Source: Proteus penneri
GTDB lineage: Bacteria; Pseudomonadota; Gammaproteobacteria; Enterobacterales; Enterobacteriaceae
Length of the DNA stretch: 64,000 nt
Direction: 5' to 3'
Assembly (NCBI RefSeq): GCF_003144535.1
Contig: NZ_PHFJ01000003.1
Location: 271,854-335,853, forward strand
Shown here: positions 22,414-32,942 of the stretch, piece by piece
How positions within the stretch are numbered: position 1 is the first letter of the stretch
Layout: each line of letters starts with the position of its first letter
Made by a program: the position numbers and the translations under genes
The notes under the pieces: model-generated
Seen by the model: only the letters and a program-made list of their open reading frames with translations
Database searches by the model: none
What the model was told of the DNA's origin: nothing

Positions 22414-25400
22414 ATGTCCTCAGAATATCGTTATCAACTTCCTATAAAACAAGGGGATACTCGTCAGCTAGGTCAACTGACTGGTGCCGCTTGCGCTCTA
22501 GAATGTGCAGAGATCATCAAACGTCACTCTGGATTAGTCGTTCTTGTTACTCGTGATATGCAAAATGCATTGCGTTTACAAGATGAAATCCGTCAGTTTT
22601 GTGATTTTCCAGTAGAGACATTATCGGATTGGGAAACGCTGCCATACGACAGTTTTTCACCTCACCAAGAAATTATCTCAAACCGCCTTTCTACGCTATA
22701 CCGTATTCCATCACTTCTCAAGGGAATTTTAATCTTACCCGTCAATACGTTAATGCAGAAAGTCTGCCCTACGGATTATCTCGCAAGTCATGCGTTGATA
22801 ATGCAAAAAGGAGAGATACTTTCTCGTGATAATTTACGTAAAACATTAGATGAAGCAGGATATCGCCATGTAGAGCAAGTATTAGAACACGGTGAATATG
22901 CAACACGCGGTGCATTATTAGACTTATTTCCTATGGGAAGTGAATTTCCTTATCGTATTGATTTTTTCGATGACGAAATAGATAGCCTGCGCACTTTTGA
23001 TGTCGATACACAGCGGACATTAGCAGAAGTTGATCAAATTAATTTACTGCCTGCCCATGAATTCCCAACAGATGCAAATGCGATAGAACTTTTCCGTAGC
23101 CAATGGCGTGAACGATTTGATGTAAGACGTGATCCTGAACATATTTATCAGCAAGTCAGTAAACACATATTGCCAACGGGAATTGAATATTGGCAATCGC
23201 TGTTTTTTGAACAGCCTTTATCTAACTTATTTGCTTATTTCCCTAAAAACACATTGATAGTGACGCAAGATCTACAAGATTTTGCAGAAAAGTTTTGGCA
23301 AGACATCAACCAGCGTTTTGAAAGCCGTCGCGTTGATCCTATGCGACCGCTGTTACCGCCTGATGATATTTGGCTCAGTGTTGATAAATTTAATAAAGAA
23401 CTTAAACAGTGGCCACGAATTCAACTTAAAACAGAAACATTGCCAGAAAAAGCAGGACAAACTAATTTAGGTTATCAACCACTTCCTGATTTATCGATCA
23501 ACGCGCAAAGCAAATCCCCTTTAGACAATCTACGTCGATTCCAAGAACAATTTTCTGGCAGTATTATTTTCTCTGTTGAAAGTGAAGGACGACGCGAAAC
23601 CGTACAAGAACTGTTATCACGGATAAAAATTGCCCCTAAACAGATCATTGAGTTATCAGATGCCCAAGAAAAAGGAGCCTATTTTATTATTGGTGCAGCT
23701 GAGCACGGTTTTATTGATAGTCATCGTCAATTAGCTATGATCTGTGAAAGCGATATGTTAGGCGAGCGAATTAATCGTCGTCGTCAAGACAATCGCCGAA
23801 CAATTAATACTGATACCTTAATTCGCAACCTTGCTGAATTAAGCATAGGTCAACCGGTTGTTCATCTTCAGCATGGTGTTGGTCGCTATCAAGGCATGAC
23901 AACACTAGAAGCCGGTGGCGTTAAAGCTGAATACTTGATGTTAAGTTACGCAGGTAATGACAAGCTTTATGTCCCTGTTTCATCCTTGCATTTAATCAGT
24001 CGTTATTCTGGTGGCGCAGATGAAAATGCGCCACTACACAAATTGGGTGGCGATGCATGGGTAAGAGCGCGCCAAAAAGCCGCTGAAAAAGTGCGTGATG
24101 TCGCAGCAGAGTTATTAGATGTTTATGCTCAGCGTGAAGTAAAAACAGGCTTTGCCTTTAAAATGGATAAAGAGCAGTACCAAACATTCCGCCAAAGCTT
24201 TCCTTTTGAAACAACACCTGATCAAGAAATGGCGATCAATGCTGTCCTTAGCGATATGTGCCAAGCTATTTCAATGGATAGACTCGTCTGTGGCGATGTC
24301 GGATTTGGTAAAACAGAAGTGGCAATGCGTGCTGCATTTCTTGCAGTTAACAACAATAAACAAGTCGCCATTTTAGTGCCGACCACCTTATTGGCTCAGC
24401 AACATTTTGATAATTTCCGTGATCGTTTTGCTAATTGGCCCGTTAACATTGAGATGATCTCACGCTTTCGTAGTGCAAAAGAGCAACAGCAAATCACAGA
24501 AAAACTGGCTGAAGGAACGATTGATATTGTCATTGGTACACATAAACTCCTTCAGCCTAATATTCAATGGAAAGATTTAGGGCTATTAATTGTCGATGAA
24601 GAACACCGTTTTGGTGTTCGTCACAAAGAACGAATAAAAGCCATGCGCGCAAATGTCGATATTTTAACGCTAACAGCAACACCTATTCCTCGTACGTTAA
24701 ATATGGCAATGAGTGGTATGCGTGATCTTTCTATCATTGCAACACCACCAGCACGTCGCTTATCCGTAAAAACCTTTGTACGGGAATATGATGACTTAGT
24801 GGTACGTGAAGCTATCTTGCGTGAAACATTGCGTGGCGGACAAGTTTATTACTTGTATAACGATGTTGAGAATATCGAAAAAGCCCGAGAGAGATTGGCT
24901 GCGCTCGTTCCTGAAGCGCGTATTGGTATTGGTCACGGACAAATGCGTGAACGAGAACTTGAGCGTGTGATGAATGATTTCCACCATCAACGTTTTAATG
25001 TGTTACTTTGCACCACAATTATTGAAACAGGTATCGATATACCCAGCGCAAACACCATTATTATTGAACGTGCAGATCACTTTGGTTTAGCGCAATTACA
25101 TCAGTTACGTGGTCGTGTAGGCCGTTCTCATCATCAAGCTTATGCTTATTTGTTGACACCACATCCTAAAGCGATGACAAAGGATGCTCATAAGCGTTTA
25201 GAAGCGATTGCTTCACTGGAAGATCTAGGTGCAGGTTTTGCATTAGCAACTCATGATCTAGAAATTCGAGGCGCCGGTGAATTATTAGGTGAAGAACAGA
25301 GCGGTCAAATGAATACCGTCGGTTTCTCGCTTTATATGGAATTGCTAGAAAGTGCAGTAGAAGCGCTTAAAGAGGGGAGAGAACCATCACTTGAAGATCT

Positions 25401-25863
25401 CACCAATCAACAAACTGAAATTGAATTAAGAATGCCTGTTTTATTGCCTGATGATTACATCCCTGATGTAAATGTCAGACTTTCATTCTATAAACGAATT
25501 GCCAGTGCGATCAACTTAACAGAGCTTAATGATCTAAGAGCAGAGTTAATCGATAGATTTGGTAAACTACCTGATGCAGGGCGTTATCTACTACGTAATG
25601 CAGCTATTCGCTTAAGTGCAGTGAACTTGGGGATTACTCGAATTGAAGCCCATGATAAAGGTGGATTTGTTGAGTTTGGTGAAAAGAACAAGGTTGATCC
25701 GGGATATTTAATCAGCTTACTTCAAGAGCAACCTGCTATTTTCCGTTTAGATGGCCCATCAAAACTGAAGTTTATTACAGATTTAACTGAGCGTGAAAAA
25801 CGACTCACTTTTATTGATGATATGTTAAGTGCATTTAATGAACACAAAATAACCTCACTTTAG
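22414..25863 (+). CDS. mfd: Transcription-repair coupling factor Mfd
   Basis: Removes RNA polymerase stalled at DNA damage and recruits UvrA. 1149 residues from the ATG giving MSSEYRYQLPIKQGD, which matches the enteric start; an in-frame start 15 codons earlier lacks family support. UvrB-like N-terminal module (DWETLPYDSFSPHQEIISNR), RNAP-binding domain around GVGRYQGMTTLE, RecG-like helicase with CGDVGFGKTEVAMRA (Walker A), LLIVDEEHRFGVRHKE (DEEH), LTATPIPRTLNMAMSG, and the C-terminal TRCF domain (MPVLLPDDYIPDVNVRLSFY). All domains are complete. Confidence 0.97.
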   Translation: MSSEYRYQLPIKQGDTRQLGQLTGAACALECAEIIKRHSGLVVLVTRDMQNALRLQDEIRQFCDFPVETLSDWETLPYDSFSPHQEIISNRLSTLYRIPSLLKGILILPVNTLMQKVCPTDYLASHALIMQKGEILSRDNLRKTLDEAGYRHVEQVLEHGEYATRGALLDLFPMGSEFPYRIDFFDDEIDSLRTFDVDTQRTLAEVDQINLLPAHEFPTDANAIELFRSQWRERFDVRRDPEHIYQQVSKHILPTGIEYWQSLFFEQPLSNLFAYFPKNTLIVTQDLQDFAEKFWQDINQRFESRRVDPMRPLLPPDDIWLSVDKFNKELKQWPRIQLKTETLPEKAGQTNLGYQPLPDLSINAQSKSPLDNLRRFQEQFSGSIIFSVESEGRRETVQELLSRIKIAPKQIIELSDAQEKGAYFIIGAAEHGFIDSHRQLAMICESDMLGERINRRRQDNRRTINTDTLIRNLAELSIGQPVVHLQHGVGRYQGMTTLEAGGVKAEYLMLSYAGNDKLYVPVSSLHLISRYSGGADENAPLHKLGGDAWVRARQKAAEKVRDVAAELLDVYAQREVKTGFAFKMDKEQYQTFRQSFPFETTPDQEMAINAVLSDMCQAISMDRLVCGDVGFGKTEVAMRAAFLAVNNNKQVAILVPTTLLAQQHFDNFRDRFANWPVNIEMISRFRSAKEQQQITEKLAEGTIDIVIGTHKLLQPNIQWKDLGLLIVDEEHRFGVRHKERIKAMRANVDILTLTATPIPRTLNMAMSGMRDLSIIATPPARRLSVKTFVREYDDLVVREAILRETLRGGQVYYLYNDVENIEKARERLAALVPEARIGIGHGQMRERELERVMNDFHHQRFNVLLCTTIIETGIDIPSANTIIIERADHFGLAQLHQLRGRVGRSHHQAYAYLLTPHPKAMTKDAHKRLEAIASLEDLGAGFALATHDLEIRGAGELLGEEQSGQMNTVGFSLYMELLESAVEALKEGREPSLEDLTNQQTEIELRMPVLLPDDYIPDVNVRLSFYKRIASAINLTELNDLRAELIDRFGKLPDAGRYLLRNAAIRLSAVNLGITRIEAHDKGGFVEFGEKNKVDPGYLISLLQEQPAIFRLDGPSKLKFITDLTEREKRLTFIDDMLSAFNEHKITSL

Positions 25864-25880
25864 CGGTTATCGAATCGACA

Positions 25881-25921
25881 AAAAGGCGTAATTGAAATAA
25901 TTTCATTACGCCTCTCTTTTA
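25881..25921 (+). terminator. Terminator downstream of mfd
   Basis: AGGCGTAA / TTACGCCT stem, extended inward by TTGAAAT-type pairing, followed by CTCTCTTTTATA. It may also serve umoD from the other side. Confidence 0.75.
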
Positions 25922-25932
25922 TATTGTTAGGT

Positions 25933-26433
25933 TTACTCTTTACGACAAGGTACTTTTTCATTCATAGAACAATAAGGTTCTTGTTCTAAAATCAGCCTAC
26001 CATCAGAATCTAATGCAATAACTTCACCGGGTTTAAACGTGGTACGTACTTTGCCGGGTGTTCCATCAATAGTATAGAGCACATCATAACCAACAATTCT
26101 ACGCTCTTGACGATAAATCGGGATGCACTCTTTAAATTGAGGATAAGGGAAATTAGCAATATTGCTGTTATTGAGTGCTTCAATCATATAGAACACTCGA
26201 CACTCTTGCTCTGCGGGATGAAATCGTGACAAATTTTCTGGTGTAAAAGGTGTTGGTAAGCCAATTCGATGACAATACTCTTCTGTCACAAAAACGGTTG
26301 ATTTAATAGGTGTAGCCGAAACGACATGAGCATATTGAGGTTGAGGAAAGACCCACCTCCATGCAATAAATGAAAGAATAGCTAATGCAATGATTAGTCC
26401 TATTAGTGTGTACTTTCTGACATTAACACCCAC
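25933..26433 (-). CDS. umoD: UmoD-like periplasmic protein (YcfJ relative)
   Basis: 166 residues: a membrane anchor or signal (YTLIGLIIALAILSFIAWRW), then a periplasmic domain. The blocks PQYAHVVSATPIKSTV and GYDVLYTIDGTPGKV...LDSDGRLIL match the two ends of E. coli YcfJ, whose Gly-zipper middle is replaced here by a segment with conserved-looking Cys (EEYCHRIG, EQECRVFY, FKECIPIY). In Proteus UmoD is an upregulator of the flagellar master operon flhDC and of swarming. It occupies the ycfJ position between mfd and ndh. Name given from context and these shared blocks. Confidence 0.75.
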   Translation of the reverse strand: MGVNVRKYTLIGLIIALAILSFIAWRWVFPQPQYAHVVSATPIKSTVFVTEEYCHRIGLPTPFTPENLSRFHPAEQECRVFYMIEALNNSNIANFPYPQFKECIPIYRQERRIVGYDVLYTIDGTPGKVRTTFKPGEVIALDSDGRLILEQEPYCSMNEKVPCRKE

Positions 26434-27212
26434 TTTTACCCCTTTTTATTTGTTTTATCCTTAATTGCCACAGATATAGAATAAAAGCCACTGTTTCACT
26501 CTAACTGGCTAATATATTTAGTATTCAATAAATGAATTTTCTAATCTGATAGCTTAATTCAACATCCATGCTGATTAACATAATAAGTAAACTACGTATT
26601 TATGACATGTTAAATACACCACTTATTTCTGTTTTAATTACTTAATTAAATACTGACTATATTCTCAAGACTTACACATTATATTAAGATAGATCTTAAT
26701 TTATTAAGCTGAAAAAATAGAAATCATTATGCTATTTATAATACATCATTATGATAACACCAGATTAACAAATGTTGCCAAAAAATAGGGAGTCTTCTAT
26801 ATTTAACTTATATTATAAAGTTTGATTTTAAGATTTGTAAAACCATTTCATCTAATTAAATACGAATAAAAATAACAAGTTAAGCTTAACCTTTATAATC
26901 TTCACTTATTATCTTTCTAATACAATCCTATGAAATACCATAACATTTTATTTGATGAATTAATGAATTAAACATCATTTTTTATTTAAGAAAAGTCTTA
27001 AATAATTTAACATGATAAATAAAGTTAACGTTATCTTTGATATTACGGTTTGATCTTGATAATAAAATTATATTTATCATTGTTATATTTTGTTTTAGAG
27101 TTATTGGTTATTTTTGGTATCGACAGATAAATCTTCTAGTGCTTTATGCTGAGATTATTTATCTTATTTAGATATTCTCATTTAATTATTTAATTTAAAA
27201 GAAAAGATAGAT
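26434..27212. other. Long AT-rich intergenic region between umoD and ndh
   Basis: Nearly 780 bp with no credible coding frame. It must hold the umoD promoter. The composition is strongly A/T with many TTAA tracts, as expected for H-NS-bound promoters. E. coli has bhsA and ldtC in this general part of the map; neither is seen here. No tRNA or clear sRNA signature. Confidence 0.5.
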
Positions 27213-27245
27213 AAAAAACCCTCATACAATATAAGGGTTTTAAAA
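27213..27245 (-). terminator. Terminator of ndh
   Basis: AAAACCCT / AGGGTTTT-type stem with a T-run on the minus strand, about 37 bp after the ndh stop. Confidence 0.8.
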
Positions 27246-27281
27246 GGTGACTTTTGTCTTCTCTGTAAAGCAAAAGATAAA

Positions 27282-28589
27282 TTAATGGAGTTTTAGTTTA
27301 GGTCTAATCACTCGGTTGATTGATCCGACTAACATCATAAGCCCTGTTTTGATATAACCATGCAAAGCTATTTGATGCATTCGATATAAAGAGATATAAA
27401 CAATCCGCGCGATACGCCCTTCTATCATCATATCACCCTTCATTAAATTCCCCATCAAACTCCCCACAGTACTAAATTTTGAGAGTGAAACTAATGAGCC
27501 GTGATCGGTAAACACATAATCTTTGAGCGGTTTGTCTTTTAACATTGCTAATATATTGCCATAACAACGACTTGCCATTTGATGTGCAGATTGTGCTCTT
27601 GGTGGAACAAAACCGCCATCTTTTCTTGGGCAAGAAGAACAGTCGCCAATAGCAAAGATAGACTCATCTAAGGTTGTTTGTAAGGTCGGTTTAACAACCA
27701 GCTGATTAATACGGTTAGTCTCTAGACCCGCAATCTCTTTCATAAAATCAGGTGCTTTAATACCTGCAGCCCACACCATTAAGTCGGCATCGATATGCTC
27801 GCCTTCTTTGGTGTTTAATCCGCCTTCATCTGCACTTGTGACCATAGTTTTAGTCATCACTCGCACACCTAATTTTGTTAACTCTTGATGTGCCGCACTC
27901 GAAATACGTACCGGTAATGCAGGTAAAATGCGTTCTCCAGCTTCAACCAAAGTGATATTTAATGCTGAAGGTGCTAATTTTTTTAATCCATAACTATTTA
28001 ATTGGCGTACTGCGTTATGCAATTCAGCTGAAAGCTCAACCCCCGTTGCACCACCACCCACGATCGCAATATTTACCTTACGATTTTCTTCTTGTGCATT
28101 GGCATCTGCTGAGTATTTTAAAAACAAATTCAACATTTCGTTATGGAAACGATGGGCTTGCTGTGGGCTATCTAAGAAAATGCAGTTTTCTTTAATGCCT
28201 GGAGTACCAAAATCATTCGATTTACTGCCTAACGCCATCACTAAAATATCGTAGTCTAATATGCGTTCAGGTACGAGTAGCTCTTGCTCTTCATTATAAA
28301 TAGCAGCCAGTGTGATATTTTTTTGCTCACGATCAAGCCCTATTAATGAGCCTAATTGGAAATTGAAGTGATGATTATAACCATGAGCTAAATAACTTAG
28401 TGCATCAACTCCATCGTCTAAAGAGCCTGTCGCTACTTCATGTAATAACGGTTTCCATAAATGGCTATTATTACGATCAACTAAGGTGATTTCTGCTTTT
28501 TTGCTGCGGCCTAATTTATTGCCTAATTTAGTCGCCAGCTCTAACCCACCAGCGCCACCACCGACAATAACAATTTTTTTTAATGACAT
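27282..28589 (-). CDS. ndh: NADH dehydrogenase II (non-proton-pumping)
   Basis: Single-subunit FAD enzyme passing electrons from NADH to quinone at the inner membrane. FAD-binding [18 protein letters not shown] at the N-terminus, NADH-binding [18 protein letters not shown] at about 170-187, FAD C-motif IFAIGDCSS, and the [15 protein letters not shown] block near the quinone site. 435 residues. A perfect FNR half-pair lies 140 bp before the ATG, matching the anaerobic repression of ndh known in E. coli. Confidence 0.96.
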   Translation of the reverse strand: MSLKKIVIVGGGAGGLELATKLGNKLGRSKKAEITLVDRNNSHLWKPLLHEVATGSLDDGVDALSYLAHGYNHHFNFQLGSLIGLDREQKNITLAAIYNEEQELLVPERILDYDILVMALGSKSNDFGTPGIKENCIFLDSPQQAHRFHNEMLNLFLKYSADANAQEENRKVNIAIVGGGATGVELSAELHNAVRQLNSYGLKKLAPSALNITLVEAGERILPALPVRISSAAHQELTKLGVRVMTKTMVTSADEGGLNTKEGEHIDADLMVWAAGIKAPDFMKEIAGLETNRINQLVVKPTLQTTLDESIFAIGDCSSCPRKDGGFVPPRAQSAHQMASRCYGNILAMLKDKPLKDYVFTDHGSLVSLSKFSTVGSLMGNLMKGDMMIEGRIARIVYISLYRMHQIALHGYIKTGLMMLVGSINRVIRPKLKLH

Positions 28590-28728
28590 TTAACGTCACT
28601 CCATAAAGATATTTACTGTTGTTATTTAAATAACCTTAGTGAAATCTACTTAAATAACGACAGTTAAATCGTTTCGGCTGTTATTTTTGTTCTTAAATAA
28701 GTTAGCTGGGAAGATGGTCATACCAAAG

Positions 28729-28742
28729 TTGATTTATATCAA
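28729..28742. promoter_or_regulatory. Consensus FNR site upstream of ndh
   Basis: TTGATTTATATCAA fits the FNR consensus TTGAT-N4-ATCAA without mismatch. It lies upstream of ndh in the 450-bp gap after ycfP. In E. coli FNR represses ndh from upstream sites, so the same is inferred here. The rest of the gap is AT-rich with no gene seen. Confidence 0.7.
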
Positions 28743-28991
28743 AAATATTTGAATATTCATATCTCTTTTTTGAAGAAAAGAGTCATTTTTTGCTATTCAG
28801 TGATAAATCAATCACCATTAAAAACATAAGGATATTTTTTAATCAATTAATACAATCAACTAGAAAATAAGCATAGAGAGGATCATTAAAATCAATCGCG
28901 ATATTGAGATGATAAAAATAAAGGATCAAAACAAATGTTGAAAAGAGATAGATAGCAGAAGAGTATGCACATTTTAGCTATGTTAGATAGA

Positions 28992-29021
28992 AAAATGGAT
29001 GGAACAAACACCATCCATTTT
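28992..29021 (-). terminator. Terminator downstream of ycfP
   Basis: AAAATGGATGG / CCATCCATTTT, 11-bp perfect stem, T-run on the minus strand, 18 bp after the ycfP stop. It closes the nagZ-ycfP unit. Confidence 0.85.
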
Positions 29022-29039
29022 AAACACATTACTTTAGTC

Positions 29040-29579
29040 TTACTTTTTACTATAAAACGCTTTAATTTTAAATAGATGCTCAGAAAGGCTCTTAAATTTA
29101 TGCGTTTGCACTTCATCCCAAATGACAGAGTAATAAGGCGATAATTCATCAGCAGAACGCTGGTTATCTAAAATCTCATCATTACGAGATAAAATCACTA
29201 AAGCGCTATCTTTGTTTTTAGAACGAAAATCTTTAATACATTTCGTTGCAATATCTAAATATTCTTCAGGTCTGTCGATTTTGTCTGTCATGTTTTCGTA
29301 AGGAAAAAGATTAGGATTAATCATTACCTGACGAATATTACATAAGAAACCAATACGCTCTGCCCAATATCCACCTAATCCTACGCCACAAATTAATACG
29401 GGCTCTTTTGTGGATTTAATCACTTTATCCGTTTCTTTCAGTAAGTGTTGCATGTCATGACGAGGATGCAACGTACTGTAGCTTAAAAAACGGACATCAG
29501 GATCAATAAACTGTAGCTGTAAAACTTTCTCATGATTTCCAGGACTTGTGGAATCAAAACCATGTAAATATATAATCAT
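29040..29579 (-). CDS. ycfP: YcfP family alpha/beta-hydrolase-like protein (UPF0227)
   Basis: 179 residues starting [20 protein letters not shown], nearly the enteric sequence. The ATG shares ATGA with the nagZ stop; the longer open frame inside nagZ is not used. It has an alpha/beta-hydrolase outline, but the nucleophile elbow reads [10 protein letters not shown], with Gly where a Ser is usual; this is the same in E. coli YcfP. The function is unknown; the tight coupling to nagZ hints at cell-wall recycling, which is inference. Confidence 0.92.
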   Translation of the reverse strand: MIIYLHGFDSTSPGNHEKVLQLQFIDPDVRFLSYSTLHPRHDMQHLLKETDKVIKSTKEPVLICGVGLGGYWAERIGFLCNIRQVMINPNLFPYENMTDKIDRPEEYLDIATKCIKDFRSKNKDSALVILSRNDEILDNQRSADELSPYYSVIWDEVQTHKFKSLSEHLFKIKAFYSKK

Positions 29580-30595
29580 GCTCGCTCCTGCCATTGCTCC
29601 TGTAATTGGGTCAGCAACTGATTCGCTTTTTTCCAACGATCAGAGGTTTGTAGCTCACTCAATGTGTAACGACCTCGGTGATGGTACAATGTGGCAATGC
29701 GTTCTGCTTTGACAGAGGACAGGTTATCTAACACACTCACTGCCCCTTTTCGGTTATTACACACTAACAGCATATCACAACCAGCATCTAGTGAACGTTG
29801 TGCTCTTTCTGCATAACTTCCCATAATGGCAGCACCTTCCATCGATAAATCATCAGAAAAGATAACGCCTTGGAAGCCTAGTTGTTCACGTAAAATCGAT
29901 TTCAACCAATATGATGAACCGCTTGCAGGACGCTCATCAACCTGAGAATAAATAACATGAGCCGGCATAATGGCATCTAATAGCTGGCGTTGAATAAAGT
30001 CTTTGAAAATAGACATATCACGTTGGCGAATATCATTTAAAGAGCGGTCATCACGAGGTGTTTCTTTATGAGAATCAGCCCTGACTGCACCATGACCTGG
30101 GAAATGTTTACCTGTTGATTTCATACCTGCAGAACGCATACCTTTAATAAAGCTCTCTGCCATTGTCATGGCGATTTCAGGCGAATCATGGAAAGAACGC
30201 TCACCAATGGCAATACAGTTATGACCTAAGTCGAGCACAGGAGCAAAACTGATATCAATATCCATGGCAATCATTTCTGATGCCATTAACCATCCTGCTT
30301 CTTGTGCTAAATGACTCGCTTGATAACTTTCATTTAATGCTGCGTAGGATTGTGCCGCGGGTATGCGAGTAAAACCATCACGGAAACGTTGTACTCGTCC
30401 CCCTTCTTGGTCTACTGCAATCACTAGACGTTCATGAGATGCATCACGAATTTGACGGACTAATTCATTTAATTGTTCAGCATCGTGGAAGTTGCGGGTA
30501 AAAAGGATTAATCCACCGACAAGAGGATGCTTTAAAATTTCACGCTCTTCACTATCGAGTTCATACCCTTCAACATCAAGCATTACTGGACCCAT
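29576..30595 (-). CDS. nagZ: Beta-N-acetylhexosaminidase NagZ
   Basis: Cytosolic family GH3 enzyme that removes GlcNAc from anhydro-muropeptides during peptidoglycan recycling; its product feeds AmpR signalling in species with inducible AmpC. The GH3 NagZ motif [14 protein letters not shown] (catalytic His on the mobile loop) and the nucleophile Asp in [11 protein letters not shown] are present, as is [14 protein letters not shown]. 339 residues. Downstream of thiK in the same direction. Confidence 0.96.
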   Translation of the reverse strand: MGPVMLDVEGYELDSEEREILKHPLVGGLILFTRNFHDAEQLNELVRQIRDASHERLVIAVDQEGGRVQRFRDGFTRIPAAQSYAALNESYQASHLAQEAGWLMASEMIAMDIDISFAPVLDLGHNCIAIGERSFHDSPEIAMTMAESFIKGMRSAGMKSTGKHFPGHGAVRADSHKETPRDDRSLNDIRQRDMSIFKDFIQRQLLDAIMPAHVIYSQVDERPASGSSYWLKSILREQLGFQGVIFSDDLSMEGAAIMGSYAERAQRSLDAGCDMLLVCNNRKGAVSVLDNLSSVKAERIATLYHHRGRYTLSELQTSDRWKKANQLLTQLQEQWQERA

Positions 30596-30633
30596 AACAT
30601 TCCTCTCTTTGTAATTGTGACAAGATAATGTCT

Positions 30634-31548
30634 TTAATTCATCAGACTAAAATAACGACGTAAAGGTTCAGACATTATTAAAAATGACTCATCTTTTGTT
30701 TGTTGCCAACGGACTTCATACCACATTAGCATCATATAAAAAATGAATGGTTCTCTTGAAAAAATACGCGTTCTCAGCTCCTTCACAGAATAAATGTCTG
30801 TTTCTTTGGATTGAGTATAATGACAATGATACGAACAGTAATAATCCAAAAACATATTTTGTTGCACTTCATTGAGTTGATTTGTCGCAAAAAACGTCAT
30901 CAACGAATCTGCTGTATCAATATCGGCTGCATATTCCCAATCAATAAATTTTATACCGGAATCACTAAGAAGAATATTCTCAACATGTAAATCCATGTGA
31001 GCAGGCGCGTATTTTATGAGATTGCATCGCGGTTGGCGTAAAAAATGTTGTTGTAAACGTAACCATTTAGCAGATAAACGTTTTCTATCAATACACTGCC
31101 AATAAATTAATAATTCATGATTTAAGTTAAGAGGGAAGCCTAACGGTGTGTATTGATGAAGTATGGCTATTTTTTCAGCCAATGGCTTTAAATAAGTACT
31201 AAAAAGTGATTGATGAGTAAGATGTTCACCCTGTAACCAATAAAGAAAAAACCACTCTTTATAGCGTGTAGCAACTTTTGGCGATAAATTAGAGCCTGAT
31301 AGCTGTTTTAAAATGGCGTATTCTTTTCTTCCATGTACATAAAGCGCTTTTTTTTCATCACCATAATAGCGGGCAACCCAGTCAATATCTGCACATTGCA
31401 CACGAAAAGCGCCACCGCCAGATCCTTCTAATGCAATGATTTTCCATTTACTTAATGCCGTTGCAGGGAAAAGTGCTTGCAAGGCATTAAGCAAACTGGA
31501 GTAATGCGGATCATTCAACCTTATGGCGCCCATTCCAAAGAATTTCAC
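30634..31548 (-). CDS. thiK: Thiamine kinase ThiK
   Basis: Phosphorylates salvaged thiamine. APH/choline-kinase fold: the catalytic loop [15 protein letters not shown] (HxDxxxxN) and Mg-binding [11 protein letters not shown] are clear at about residues 190-215. The N-terminal lobe is divergent. The longest frame starts at a GTG inside lpoB with no good ribosome site; an ATG at 31533 is also possible, so the first residues are uncertain. At 304 residues it is longer than the E. coli enzyme (274). Order lpoB-thiK-nagZ is as in E. coli. Confidence 0.88.
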   Translation of the reverse strand: MKFFGMGAIRLNDPHYSSLLNALQALFPATALSKWKIIALEGSGGGAFRVQCADIDWVARYYGDEKKALYVHGRKEYAILKQLSGSNLSPKVATRYKEWFFLYWLQGEHLTHQSLFSTYLKPLAEKIAILHQYTPLGFPLNLNHELLIYWQCIDRKRLSAKWLRLQQHFLRQPRCNLIKYAPAHMDLHVENILLSDSGIKFIDWEYAADIDTADSLMTFFATNQLNEVQQNMFLDYYCSYHCHYTQSKETDIYSVKELRTRIFSREPFIFYMMLMWYEVRWQQTKDESFLIMSEPLRRYFSLMN

Positions 31549-32092
31549 CAGAAGAAACCGACATTAACTGCATACTGATCACACGATTATCTTTTTTACC
31601 ATCAACAGTTGAGAATAAAATATAATCAGCTTTCAAATAGCGGGCTAAGCCAATAGCGGCACTACGAAGACCTAGGCTATCTTCACCAGATAAACCAAGC
31701 GCCTTCCGTGCAGACATCATTTGCGTATAAGGCACAGTTTGCAATGCACTAATACTATTAACTGATTCAATAATTGTATTGGTTGCATTTACTGCTTGGA
31801 TGTTCCCACCTGAATTATTTTTAACATTATCAACAACGATAAGCTTACCCACTTCTAAGTCACCAGTAACTGCCATTTCTCTAATTAAAGGAGTGACGGC
31901 TGCATTCCAATTAATACTTGTGATTTTAGGTGGTGTCGGCACAACTTCAATTGGTGGCTCTATCGGTTTAGGTGGCTCTACTGGCTCTGTAGGTGTCACA
32001 GGCTCTACAGGTACAGGCGGTTGTTGTGGCAACATAGACGGACAACCTGCTAATAAAAACACAGACATCGCCACAAATAGAACTCTTTTCAT
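31511..32092 (-). CDS. lpoB: Penicillin-binding protein activator LpoB
   Basis: Outer-membrane lipoprotein that activates PBP1b from outside the cell wall. Signal peptide and lipobox MKRVLFVAMSVFLLAGC, then a Pro/Glu/Val-rich linker (residues 22-50, repeats of the type PVEP/PTEP/PPKP) that spans the periplasm, then the globular TolB-N-like domain (ITSINWNAAVTPLIREMAV, ALGLSGEDSLGLRSAAIGLA). 193 residues. The 3' end overlaps thiK. Confidence 0.94.
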   Translation of the reverse strand: MKRVLFVAMSVFLLAGCPSMLPQQPPVPVEPVTPTEPVEPPKPIEPPIEVVPTPPKITSINWNAAVTPLIREMAVTGDLEVGKLIVVDNVKNNSGGNIQAVNATNTIIESVNSISALQTVPYTQMMSARKALGLSGEDSLGLRSAAIGLARYLKADYILFSTVDGKKDNRVISMQLMSVSSGEILWNGRHKVE

Positions 32093-32109
32093 GCTCGTGT
32101 TACCTTATC

Positions 32110-32511
32110 CTAAATAAAGAGATAAACTCTGACATAACTAATGGTTTTATCTGGTATATCACCGCTAATTTCGGTATCACCATCACCAAGAATAGTCACA
32201 TCATTTACATGTCCAGCAGGAGATACTTCAAGCCCTTGCTCGTTATACCAATAAAAGCGATAGCGAATTGAAACAGGGTAAGATTGTGTATTTGACAGCA
32301 TAACTGTCGCTCTTGTGCCGTTAGTATGGTGTTCAAGGGCGGGTTGTCCCGCCACAATTCCCACAGCTAAGACCGATGACTCCATAATAATAGCCTGCTG
32401 ACGATTAAAATAGAGTTTATTATCTGAATGAGATGATAAACACCCAGAGAGCAATGTCGTCATACACATAGCGATAAGTAATGAGTAAATAGCCTTACTT
32501 TGTCTTATCAT
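32110..32511 (-). CDS. ycfL: YcfL family lipoprotein
   Basis: 133 residues with signal peptide and lipobox TTLLSGC. The mature part has the DUF1425 pattern IRYRFYWYNEQGLEVSPAG. The function is not known; the fold family resembles proteins that bind surface or wall partners. Directly precedes lpoB (17 bp), as in E. coli, so a shared transcript and a wall-related role are likely. Confidence 0.9.
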   Translation of the reverse strand: MIRQSKAIYSLLIAMCMTTLLSGCLSSHSDNKLYFNRQQAIIMESSVLAVGIVAGQPALEHHTNGTRATVMLSNTQSYPVSIRYRFYWYNEQGLEVSPAGHVNDVTILGDGDTEISGDIPDKTISYVRVYLFI

Positions 32512-32550
32512 GTATTACTTCCTGTTATCTCGCTTTTAGCATCATACCGA

Positions 32551-32901
32551 TCATTGACTTAATAATGGCCCTAATGGTTTTCCACCAAGCAAATGCATAT
32601 GAATATGGAAAACTTCTTGTCCACCATGTTTATTGCAGTTCATCACTAGGCGATAGCCGTCTTCAGCAATACCTTCTTGTTGAGCTATTTTTGCCGCAAC
32701 AACAAAAAGGTGTCCTAATACTTGCTCATCTTCTGCAGTAACATCATTTACAGTAGGAATAAGTTTATTAGGAATAATCAAAATATGAGTGGGTGCTTGA
32801 GGTGAAATATCACGAAATGCAGTCACTGTATCATCTTGAAAAACGATATTGGCTGGAATTTCACCACGAATAATTTTACTGAAAATTGTTTCTTCTGCCA
32901 T
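32551..32901 (-). CDS. hinT: Purine nucleoside phosphoramidase HinT
   Basis: HIT-family hydrolase of nucleotide phosphoramidates. The HIT triad is in [30 protein letters not shown] is the family N-terminus. I start at ATG ([10 protein letters not shown]), for which AAGGTG is 8 bp upstream; the GTG and ATG three codons earlier overlap that site. 116 residues, close to the E. coli length of 119. Confidence 0.95.
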   Translation of the reverse strand: MAEETIFSKIIRGEIPANIVFQDDTVTAFRDISPQAPTHILIIPNKLIPTVNDVTAEDEQVLGHLFVVAAKIAQQEGIAEDGYRLVMNCNKHGGQEVFHIHMHLLGGKPLGPLLSQ

Positions 32902-32942
32902 TTCCATCACCTTATTGTTTATTTTAATTCCTGATTAATCTA

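Noticed and set aside
28801..28815. TGATAAATCAA near ndh as a second FNR site
   Set aside because: Spacer is 2 bp and one half is incomplete.
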